A stretch of 5,470 nt of DNA from Thermoplasmata archaeon (lineage in GTDB: Archaea; Thermoplasmatota; Thermoplasmata; Halarchaeoplasmatales; Halarchaeoplasmataceae), in contig SKVC01000084.1 in NCBI GenBank assembly GCA_007129655.1, positions 1 through 5,470 on the forward strand. Direction: 5' to 3'. The notes under the pieces are model-generated. The model ran no database searches and was not told where the DNA came from. It worked only from the letters and a program-made list of their open reading frames with translations. This document shows positions 1 through 5,291 of the stretch, piece by piece. The stretch's first letter is position 1. The number at the start of each line of letters is the position of its first letter. The translations under genes and the position numbers were made by a program.

Positions 1-1151
1 ATGTAGGTGAAAACGCCAGTGTTGGTTTAACCTTCCAACATTGGAGAGCTTTCTCGGATCTATATGACGGTGGTAATCTAAAAGTATCGACAAACGGTAT
101 TGATGGTCCATGGAATATAATATATCCCGAAGAAAATTATGATGGTACGATTATTGATGGTTATGGAAATCCACTTGGCGGAGAGCCAGGTTGGGGTTAT
201 CAGGTTGACTGGGAGAAAGTTACATTTGTATTGGATGATTTCATCGGGCAAAAGATCCATCTGAACTGGAGTGCCGGTACGGAGAATTGGGATGGGGATT
301 ATAATCAAGGATGGCGTATAGACAATATATCCATCATAGCAGAATATGCTTATCCTATAGAGATCCAAGATCACAACCGTCTTTCATGGAATGCTAGTGT
401 TGATGATTATGCAGGTCGTAAATCTGTTGTTTATTACAATATTTACCGTTCGGAATCATCGGACGGTCCATGGACACTGATCGAAACCGTAACAGCCAAT
501 GAATCTTCGGAATATACGTATATTGACTACAACAAAGGATTAGCTGATGATATTTGGTGGTGGTATTTAGTTAGAGCTGTAGATATTCACGACCAGGAAG
601 ATGATAATGTATATTCGATGCAAGAACCGATGTGCAACTTTGATATTTCTTTGACTGCTGGCGCAGATGGATGGAACTTCGTATCCTTTAATCTTGAACC
701 GACTGACACCAATTTAGAGACGATCCTAGCAGACATCGATGGTAGCTACGACAAGGTGATGTACTACGATGCATCTACCGGTGAATGGAGCAGTTACGTA
801 CCCGGTAGAGCAGCGCACTACAACAACCTCGATAAGTGGAATCACAATATGGGTCTATGGATACACGTAACGATCAACGACACGCTGACGGTAGAAGGTA
901 CCGCACCGGTGAGCACGGATATAACGTTGTATCCGGGTTGGAACATGGTTGGATTGCCAAGCAGTGTAGCCGCTACAGGAACCACACTCGGGTTACCTAC
1001 ACAGGTATCTAAAGTAGGATACTTCAGTGGAGCAGCAACCTACAATCTAGCCTATAACTACGATCCGGCGAATTTCGAATTCAATCCCGGACAAGGGTAC
1101 TGGATATACAATGCTGGTGATGAGTCAGTGATATGGACGATAGATCACTGA
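1..1151 (+). CDS. Secreted multidomain surface protein, 5'-truncated by window edge
   Basis: The frame is open from the first complete codon (position 3) to TGA at 1149-1151, giving 382 visible residues with no start. Three parts are visible (numbered from codon 3). Residues 1 to about 112 look like a jelly-roll of the MAM/immune-inhibitor-A (M6 peptidase C-terminal) kind: an LTFQHW strand, DGGNLKVSTNG, NPLGG, then GWRIDNISI. Residues 116-208 look like a fibronectin-III domain, with LSWNAS, YYNIYRS and WWWYLVRAVD. Residues 220-382 form a repeated GWN/GYW module that ends the protein. Aromatic and Asp/Asn-rich composition and no Cys pairs fit an extracellular protein. No C-terminal membrane anchor, LPXTG or PGF-type signal follows, so the protein is released or held by the terminal module itself. 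Any catalytic domain lies upstream, outside the window. The role is unknown; an extracellular peptidase or adhesin is plausible by family. Confident as a gene, moderate on domains. Confidence 0.85.
   Translation, partial: VGENASVGLTFQHWRAFSDLYDGGNLKVSTNGIDGPWNIIYPEENYDGTIIDGYGNPLGGEPGWGYQVDWEKVTFVLDDFIGQKIHLNWSAGTENWDGDYNQGWRIDNISIIAEYAYPIEIQDHNRLSWNASVDDYAGRKSVVYYNIYRSESSDGPWTLIETVTANESSEYTYIDYNKGLADDIWWWYLVRAVDIHDQEDDNVYSMQEPMCNFDISLTAGADGWNFVSFNLEPTDTNLETILADIDGSYDKVMYYDASTGEWSSYVPGRAAHYNNLDKWNHNMGLWIHVTINDTLTVEGTAPVSTDITLYPGWNMVGLPSSVAATGTTLGLPTQVSKVGYFSGAATYNLAYNYDPANFEFNPGQGYWIYNAGDESVIWTIDH
669..1148 (+). repeat. Two half-repeats of a C-terminal GWN/GYW module
   Basis: At protein level the tail contains two similar halves. 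The first runs from GWNFVSFNL (codons at 669) through DKVMYYDASTGEW to GLWIHV and LTVEG. The second runs from GWNMVGLPS (codons at 936) through SKVGYFSG to GYWIYNAG and VIWTI at the stop. Shared order: GWN-V strand, a spacer with K-V-x-Y-[FY], then G-[LY]-W-I and a final V/I strand. Such tandem modules occur at the ends of many large secreted archaeal and bacterial proteins. A role in surface retention or sorting is inference. The module is richer in GC (about 48% by hand count for 661-1140) than the rest of the visible gene (about 40% for 1-660). Confidence 0.6.
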
Positions 1152-1161
1152 CGTTTACCCC

Positions 1162-1175
1162 CCCTCAAAACCAAA
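1162..1175. repeat. 14-bp direct repeat, copy 1 (CCCTCAAAACCAAA)
   Basis: CCCTCAAAACCAAA is identical to 2744-2757. Both copies are preceded by TTTAC within a few bases, and both lie 92 nt before a start codon (1254 and 2836). The copy sits just after the stop of the surface-protein gene, inside a run of seven C. It may be an upstream promoter element (the ACCAAA part resembles an archaeal BRE) or one boundary of the cassette that the two copies enclose. Confidence 0.6.
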
Positions 1176-1179
1176 TATC

Positions 1180-1197
1180 ACCAAAAACACTTTAACA
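1180..1197 (+). promoter_or_regulatory. Candidate BRE/TATA promoter for the small ORF-immA cassette
   Basis: ACCAAAAACACTTTAACA has the form of an archaeal promoter: a purine-rich BRE-like ACCAAAA followed by an AT-rich TTTAA box. A start about 25 nt downstream of the box would fall near 1218 and leave a leader of about 35 nt carrying the AGGAG site. It parallels the arrangement at 2751-2768 before the ATP synthase genes. The TATA box is weak, so this is a candidate only. Confidence 0.35.
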
Positions 1198-1253
1198 GTT
1201 CTAGTAATACGCCGTTTGTTAATAGCGATATTTCGTATGAGCAGGAGCAAGAC

Positions 1254-1481
1254 ATGTCCGAAACAACGATCAAAACAATAGTAAATAAGAACCTTATCCA
1301 AAAAAATCCCGTGTCGAGCATGGAAGAACATCTCGAGGCGTTTGAAAAAATTAAAAAAATTTACAGGGAAGAAATTGTATTTGTTGAAGGGTTGATAGAT
1401 GAAGAGATCAAAATCGTTGAGGAATCCGTGAATAACAACCAAAATCAGAGGTCACATCATGCCCCGAACATTGAGAATTGA
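1254..1481 (+). CDS. Small helical protein upstream of the XRE-ImmA gene, function unknown
   Basis: 75 residues from ATG 1254 to TGA 1479-1481. The start has a good ribosome site, AGGAG at 1243-1247, six bases before the ATG, and a promoter candidate sits at a sensible distance. The 3' end overlaps the XRE-ImmA gene by 23 nt, so the two are probably co-translated. Residues of about 22-60 look strongly helical with heptad-like spacing (EEHLEAFEKIKKIYREE, then VEGLIDEEIKIVEES) and could form a coiled coil. The last 16 residues are Asn/Gln/His-rich and are probably shaped by the overlapping start region of the next gene. There is no signal peptide or membrane segment. The gene is AT-rich (about one third GC in the rows counted). 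I do not recognise the family. Its position suggests a partner or regulator of the downstream regulator-peptidase, but that is inference. Confidence 0.6.
   Translation: MSETTIKTIVNKNLIQKNPVSSMEEHLEAFEKIKKIYREEIVFVEGLIDEEIKIVEESVNNNQNQRSHHAPNIEN
1448..1452 (+). promoter_or_regulatory. Shine-Dalgarno site of the XRE-ImmA gene
   Basis: GAGGT lies six bases before ATG 1459, inside the coding end of the small upstream ORF. It supports ATG 1459 as the real start and an independent initiation despite the 23-nt overlap. Confidence 0.6.
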
Positions 1482-2598
1482 AGTAGAATCTGGCGTGTTC
1501 AGCTGGCTTAGAGAAAGGTGCGGTTGGTCCGTGGATGAAGTCGCGAAACGGCTTAGAACGTCACCGGAGATAGTAGCAGCTATTGAGACAGGAGAAAGAA
1601 ATCCCACACTTAGGCAGTTGAAAGAATTATCCAAGGCTTATAAGGTTCCATTAGCCTCTTTTCTACTTACCGAACCGATACCTGAGCCACCTTTGCCGAA
1701 GGATTACAGAATGCTTCCGGACAGGGAAGATGTGTTCGATAAAAAGACGATACTCGCTATCCGGAAGGCTAGAAGCCTGCAAGAGGTGGGTGACGAACTT
1801 TCAAACAACATAGGTTACTCGACTGTGCCTACGGTGTCAAAAACCGATCTCGGTGATGATCCCGAAAAATTAGCCGAGAGATATCGAAAAGACTTTCGAT
1901 TGACGGAAAAAAGACAGAAGAAATTCAAGAACTCGTACGAATTTTTCCGACATCTAAGAGATAAACTGGAGGATATGAACATACTTGTCTTTCAATTATC
2001 GATGCCCGTTGAGGATGCAAGAGGCTTCGCACTTACAGACAAGTTTCCTAACATTATCGTAATAAACACAAAAGACAGCATAGAAGCGAGACTTTTCTCG
2101 CTGATGCACGAGTTCGGACACGTTCTTCTGGGAAAGACCGCTATCGATATACCCGATGTACGTATCAGTGTCCGGAACGATGTCGAGCAGTGGTGTAATA
2201 CCTTTTCATCACGGTTTCTATTGCCTAAAAAGTTCGCGGAAAAAATATTCGATGAGTATAGGGAAAATTTGACTAACACAAGTACCCTCAACTCTCTATC
2301 CAGTAGATACAAAGTCAGCAAAGCAATGTTACTTTTCAATATGTACAAAATGAGTTTCATATCTAAAGGGGAATTCGAGGAAACTCTTGATCGATACAAA
2401 CCGTCGGAAGAAAAGGAAAGAAAAAGAATGGGCGGGATACCTCAGGATAGAAAATGCATAAATGAGATGGGAAACAAGTATGTATCCATAGTGGCCAACA
2501 ACTATGAAAACAATCACATCACATATTCTGATGCACTCAAGCATCTCTCGATAAAATCGAAAAATTTTGAAAAGGTACTGACAAAGGCGGGAAAATGA
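1459..2598 (+). CDS. XRE-family HTH regulator fused to ImmA/IrrE zinc metallopeptidase
   Basis: 379 residues, a normal length for this two-domain family (COG1396-type HTH + COG2856-type peptidase). Residues of about 12-68 are a Cro/C1-type helix-turn-helix (SVDEVAKRLRTSPEIVAAIETGERNP, shown in part). Residues of about 150-300 are the ImmA/IrrE domain. HEFGH supplies zinc ligands H217 and H221 and catalytic E218, and E243 in VEQWCNTFSSRFLLP is the expected third ligand. Residues of about 324-379 match the usual tail, which starts GGIPQDR and continues with KYVSIV and ITYSDAL. All key residues are present, so the peptidase looks intact. Family members cleave or inactivate repressors (ImmA with ImmR, IrrE with DdrO). 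In many archaea and bacteria this architecture precedes a PIN-like DUF4411 gene, as a toxin-antitoxin-like pair. Here it overlaps a remnant of such a gene by 4 nt (ATGA). The small ORF upstream overlaps its start. The natural target is unknown. Confidence 0.9.
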   Translation: MPRTLRIEVESGVFSWLRERCGWSVDEVAKRLRTSPEIVAAIETGERNPTLRQLKELSKAYKVPLASFLLTEPIPEPPLPKDYRMLPDREDVFDKKTILAIRKARSLQEVGDELSNNIGYSTVPTVSKTDLGDDPEKLAERYRKDFRLTEKRQKKFKNSYEFFRHLRDKLEDMNILVFQLSMPVEDARGFALTDKFPNIIVINTKDSIEARLFSLMHEFGHVLLGKTAIDIPDVRISVRNDVEQWCNTFSSRFLLPKKFAEKIFDEYRENLTNTSTLNSLSSRYKVSKAMLLFNMYKMSFISKGEFEETLDRYKPSEEKERKRMGGIPQDRKCINEMGNKYVSIVANNYENNHITYSDALKHLSIKSKNFEKVLTKAGK

Positions 2599-2693
2599 CT
2601 TCCGTAAATTACATTATAGACACATCATCGGAATGTTTAGAGAAGAAGGTTGGAGATTCTGAACTAATATGTAGAATTCGATCCCATGTTTAA
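2595..2693 (+). pseudogene. Remnant of PIN-like (DUF4411-type) toxin gene, middle deleted
   Basis: ATG 2595 overlaps the XRE-ImmA stop as ATGA, the expected coupling for its partner. The first residues, MTSVNYIIDTSS, match the first beta-strand of a PIN domain, including the first acidic active-site Asp (codon 2619-2621). The frame then loses all similarity and stops at TAA 2691-2693 after 32 residues, against about 150-170 for an intact family member. In a different frame (codons 2627-2662) the DNA reads IIGMFREEGWRF and stop, which resembles the usual end of DUF4411 proteins (a short ...GW-x-F tail). The simplest reading is an out-of-frame deletion that joined the two ends near 2625-2635 and removed the rest, including the remaining acidic residues. 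The product cannot be a nuclease. The N-terminal match is clear; the C-terminal match rests on remembered family features. Alternatively it is an unrelated short ORF. Confidence 0.65.
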
Positions 2694-2743
2694 TAGTATC
2701 TAAAAACCATGAATAGAGGGTTGCACTCTTCAAGAATTTTACA

Positions 2744-2757
2744 CCCTCAAAACCAAA
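2744..2757. repeat. 14-bp direct repeat, copy 2 (CCCTCAAAACCAAA)
   Basis: Identical to 1162-1175. It lies 92 nt before the TTG start of ahaH, the same distance as copy 1 to its own start codon. The copies are offset by 1582 bp and enclose the small ORF, the XRE-ImmA gene and the toxin remnant. This copy also contributes the BRE-like part of the ATP synthase promoter candidate. Confidence 0.6.
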
Positions 2758-2768
2758 ATCCTTTTATC
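2749..2768 (+). promoter_or_regulatory. Candidate BRE/TATA promoter of the ATP synthase operon
   Basis: An ACCAAAATCC purine-rich BRE-like stretch is followed directly by CTTTTATC, a plausible archaeal TATA box. Initiation about 25 nt downstream would be near 2790, giving a leader of roughly 45 nt that would contain the palindrome at 2806-2821 and the GGAGGT site. No other AT-rich box of this form is seen between 2694 and 2835. Confidence 0.5.
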
Positions 2769-2805
2769 CATCATCAATATCGTTGGTGCGCATGCAATCC
2801 AATCC

Positions 2806-2821
2806 TTTCCGTATACGGAAA
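2806..2821. promoter_or_regulatory. Perfect 16-bp palindrome beside the ahaH ribosome site
   Basis: TTTCCGTATACGGAAA is a perfect inverted repeat centred between 2813 and 2814, with no loop. It ends two bases before the GGAGGT of ahaH. As DNA it could be an operator for a dimeric regulator, placed downstream of the predicted start site as a roadblock. As RNA it could fold (with a small loop at TATA) close to the Shine-Dalgarno site. No protein is assigned. Confidence 0.5.
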
Positions 2822-2823
2822 AA

Positions 2824-2829
2824 GGAGGT
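2824..2829 (+). promoter_or_regulatory. Strong Shine-Dalgarno site deciding the TTG start of ahaH
   Basis: GGAGGT lies six bases before TTG 2836. It is the main reason for choosing TTG as the start: the first ATG in frame is deep in the protein (near the C-terminus), and the length from TTG fits subunit H. Confidence 0.75.
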
Positions 2830-2835
2830 CTTTAA

Positions 2836-3150
2836 TTGGCCGTAAAAGAGCTTCAACAGGTAAAGAAGGCGGAGCAGGCAGCCTTACGTAAGATAGAGAC
2901 TGCCGAAAAGAAAGCCGAGAAGCTGTTGAAGAAAATCAAAAAAGAGGCAGAACAGGAAAGGGAGGACGAAATATTTTCTTTGAAGAAGAATCTCGAACAT
3001 GAGAAGGAGTTCGCGGGATCTAAAGCTGAGGAAGAGGCCAAAGAGATCGAAAAAGAAGGTAAAGAGGAAGTGAATATTTTAAGAGCCTCGGCCGAAAAGA
3101 AAATGGATGAAGCTATCGAGCATGTTGTCAAGATAATAACGGAGGTATGA
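2836..3150 (+). CDS. ahaH: A-type (V-type) ATP synthase subunit H, peripheral stalk
   Basis: 104 residues from a TTG start, the usual size for archaeal subunit H. Almost the whole chain is Lys/Glu/Ala-rich helix with alanines and leucines at coiled-coil spacing (AALRKIETAEKKAEKLL, then AEQEREDEIF and KKMDEAIEHVVKIITEV). This is typical of the stalk subunit that pairs with subunit E to form a right-handed coiled coil. The E-H stalks tie the A3B3 head to the cytoplasmic part of subunit I and stop it turning with the rotor. There is no membrane segment; it acts on the cytoplasmic face. It is the first gene of the operon, with its own promoter candidate and a strong GGAGGT. Its stop overlaps the ahaI start as ATGA. 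Identification rests on composition, length and the neighbour ahaI, since low-complexity coiled coils are otherwise hard to tell apart. Confidence 0.88.
   Translation: MAVKELQQVKKAEQAALRKIETAEKKAEKLLKKIKKEAEQEREDEIFSLKKNLEHEKEFAGSKAEEEAKEIEKEGKEEVNILRASAEKKMDEAIEHVVKIITEV
3141..3146 (+). promoter_or_regulatory. GGAGGT directly abutting the ahaI ATG
   Basis: A full GGAGGT ends at 3146 and the ahaI ATG begins at 3147, leaving no spacer. A site normally works about 5-8 nt upstream, so it probably does not place a ribosome on this ATG by ordinary initiation. With the ATGA overlap, it may instead help hold ribosomes that have just finished ahaH for reinitiation. It also encodes the last residues of AhaH. 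Confidence 0.4.
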
Positions 3151-5291
3151 ACATCTTTTTTCCCAGGCGGATGAAGGACCTGACTATCATCGTCCACGAC
3201 GATAACTTAGAAGATGTGGTCGAGTCACTTCATGAGCTGGGAAAAGTGGAGATATCTTCTGTAGACCGAGATACCGAAGTCAGTGAATTGATCTCGCCGG
3301 GTTCTTTACCCGAAATCGCTAGAACACTAACCGATCTAGAGATGCAGATATCTGGGATGTTGGATGTATTCTCCGAGCTACCGGAGGAAGATGAAAGCTT
3401 AATGGACATGCTTCGCCCGGAACCGGTTGTACCTATATATAGGGAACAAAAAGAGCCCGAAGTTCTAATGAAAGAGGTACAAGAAACCCTAGAGGATAGC
3501 GGTAAAAAAATTCAAAGTATCGATGGCAAAATAAATGACATCGACAGCCGGCTTACAGAGATGGATACCCTGCTCGAAGATCTGGAATTTCTAGGAGATA
3601 TAGATGTAGATCTTCGTAATATGGGAGAATCGGATTATACCGTAGTAAGGATGGGTAGAACGAAGGATCCCCTTGGTTTAAAAAAGGCGTTATCCAAGAT
3701 CAAAAGTTCATTCTTACATATGGAGCCAAGGGGTGAGGATGAATACGCCTACGTGGCGGGAGCCTACATAAGAGACAAAGATGAATTCGATGCCGCATTA
3801 CGCCACTCAGATTCAAAATACATGGATTTTCCTTCCATGGAGGGAACCCCTGCTAAAGTACTGTTGAAAATAAAACTCAACATAAAGGAGTTGAAGGATC
3901 AAAAGGATAAGTTCCTCAATCAATTGGTCAAACTCAGAAATCGATACAGTATGCAATATCGGGCACTCAAGGAGGAGTTGGAGATACTCGGTGATAAGAT
4001 CGAAGTACAGCAGCAACTCGGTCGAACCAAAAGCACCGGAGTTATCAAGGCCTGGTGTCCGAAGGATGATGTAGCACACGTTAGAACTGTAGTAGAAAAA
4101 AGTTCCCGCGGTTGTGCGGTCGTCACAGACGGTGAACCCGATGATCCGGATATGGTGCCCGTTTCTCTCGAAAATCCTACGATGATCCGTCCTTTTGAGA
4201 TGTTGACTAATATGTTCGCTCCGCCTAGATACAACGAAGTGGACCCAACCATGATACTTGCTCCCGCTTTTGTTATATTCTTTGGGTTGATGCTTAGTGA
4301 TGCAGTATACGGAGCTGTTGTAACTGCAACCGCGCTGCTTATGTTATGGGGTCCCGCCAGAACAGACAAAGGGATCAAAGATTTCGGTTGGATCCTTTTG
4401 GCAGCAGGTATATCTACCATCATCTTCGGTATCGTTCAGGGTGGATACATGGGTCCTGAAAGTGCGGATTATCTCAATCTACCTGGCTATCTTGGTTTGT
4501 CGAGTCCGGCACTCCTCAATACGCTGGAAGGAGAGGGACCTCTAAATCTTTTGATAATCTCACTCATCATCGGACTCGTCTACATGAATATAGGGATGGT
4601 ACTATCACTGGTTCAACACATAACCCGGAAAAATTATAGAGATATCCTTTATGAGAATGTATCTTGGTGGCTCCTGCAGCCCGGTGGTTTTATCTTGGTG
4701 GGTGGTCAAATGTTCGGATGGTTCGATTTTTCATCAACGGTGGTAATGCTCGCGTGGCTTATGACCGGGGTCGGTCTGATATTATTACTCATACGCGCCC
4801 GGGGACTAGCGTTCTTCGAACTCACAGGATTCATAGGCGATTTTCTATCTTTTGCAAGGATATTGGCTCTAGCATTGGCTACCGCCGGTATCGCACTTAC
4901 AGTAAACGTACTCACTAATCTTGTAGGAAGTGCTGAAATAGGCATGATAGTTGCACTACCCGTTCTGATAGCCGGTGTCGTTATGTTGGCAAAGGGCGGA
5001 ATAAGCCACAAGAAAAGATTCATGGCCCCTGGAATATTCCTAGCTATAGCCGGTGGCCTCGGCATGGTCAGCCCCGTTTACATGTTCTACATATTTGCGT
5101 TGGTAGTATTACTCAGCGGGCACTTGATCAATCTGGTGCTCCAGGCACTTGGCTCCTTCGTTCATTCTCTGAGACTCCAGTACGTAGAATTCTTCGGTTA
5201 TTTCTACGAAGGAGGTGGAACCACCTTCAAACCCTTTAAACCAGAAAGAATTTACACTAAAAAAACATCAAATGAGGAAGTGATGGAATGA
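3147..5291 (+). CDS. ahaI: A-type (V-type) ATP synthase subunit I (membrane stator, a-subunit equivalent)
   Basis: 714 residues. Subunit I carries the ion half-channels beside the rotor ring of K subunits, and its cytoplasmic half docks the peripheral stalks. Residues 1 to about 360 are the cytoplasmic arm: FFPRRMKDLTIIVH matches the family start, and coiled-coil stretches lie at about 105-145 and 240-290. The linker RPFEMLTNMFAPPRYNEVDPT leads into the membrane half, with hydrophobic segments near 370-402, 413-432, 467-488, 509-525, 532-549, 562-590, 598-616 and 627-672. R571 in FLSFARILALALA is the expected essential arginine (counterpart of yeast Vph1 R735). HSLRLQYVEFFGYFYEGGG (H673, R676, E681) is the conserved final helix. 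The region between these two helices is longer than I expect. ATG 3147 is chosen because the family N-terminus needs FFPRRM; M9 (3171) is less likely. Overlaps flank it on both sides. Confidence 0.95.
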   Translation: MNIFFPRRMKDLTIIVHDDNLEDVVESLHELGKVEISSVDRDTEVSELISPGSLPEIARTLTDLEMQISGMLDVFSELPEEDESLMDMLRPEPVVPIYREQKEPEVLMKEVQETLEDSGKKIQSIDGKINDIDSRLTEMDTLLEDLEFLGDIDVDLRNMGESDYTVVRMGRTKDPLGLKKALSKIKSSFLHMEPRGEDEYAYVAGAYIRDKDEFDAALRHSDSKYMDFPSMEGTPAKVLLKIKLNIKELKDQKDKFLNQLVKLRNRYSMQYRALKEELEILGDKIEVQQQLGRTKSTGVIKAWCPKDDVAHVRTVVEKSSRGCAVVTDGEPDDPDMVPVSLENPTMIRPFEMLTNMFAPPRYNEVDPTMILAPAFVIFFGLMLSDAVYGAVVTATALLMLWGPARTDKGIKDFGWILLAAGISTIIFGIVQGGYMGPESADYLNLPGYLGLSSPALLNTLEGEGPLNLLIISLIIGLVYMNIGMVLSLVQHITRKNYRDILYENVSWWLLQPGGFILVGGQMFGWFDFSSTVVMLAWLMTGVGLILLLIRARGLAFFELTGFIGDFLSFARILALALATAGIALTVNVLTNLVGSAEIGMIVALPVLIAGVVMLAKGGISHKKRFMAPGIFLAIAGGLGMVSPVYMFYIFALVVLLSGHLINLVLQALGSFVHSLRLQYVEFFGYFYEGGGTTFKPFKPERIYTKKTSNEEVME

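Noticed and set aside
103..476. Repeated GGTCCATGGA (near 106 and 465)
   Set aside because: Both encode a DGPW turn in separate domains; a 10-bp match from a common protein motif is not evidence of a DNA repeat element.
231..1151. A complete gene starting with TTG at 231
   Set aside because: The same frame is open and clearly coding back to position 3, continuing one jelly-roll domain; the TTG is an internal leucine.
1158..1164. Run of seven C as a sign of an assembly error or frameshift
   Set aside because: It lies between genes, after a well-formed protein end, so no reading frame depends on its length.
1992..2399. Reverse-strand ORF of 135 codons
   Set aside because: Shadow of the XRE-ImmA peptidase domain; Ser/Leu-rich translation with no motif.
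2716..2748. Inverted repeat GAGGGT ... ACCCTC as a terminator
   Set aside because: The stem is only 6 bp with a 21-nt loop and no following T-tract, so chance is likely. It also overlaps repeat copy 2.
2709..2891. Forward ORF of 60 codons across the ahaH leader
   Set aside because: It runs through the promoter, palindrome and Shine-Dalgarno site and into ahaH in another frame; the translation is not protein-like.
3920..4423. Reverse-strand ORF of 167 codons
   Set aside because: It lies wholly inside ahaI, whose identity is certain, and its translation shows no recognisable domain.
4706..5065. Reverse-strand ORF of 119 codons
   Set aside because: Shadow of the membrane half of ahaI, with no motif and no ribosome site considered convincing.
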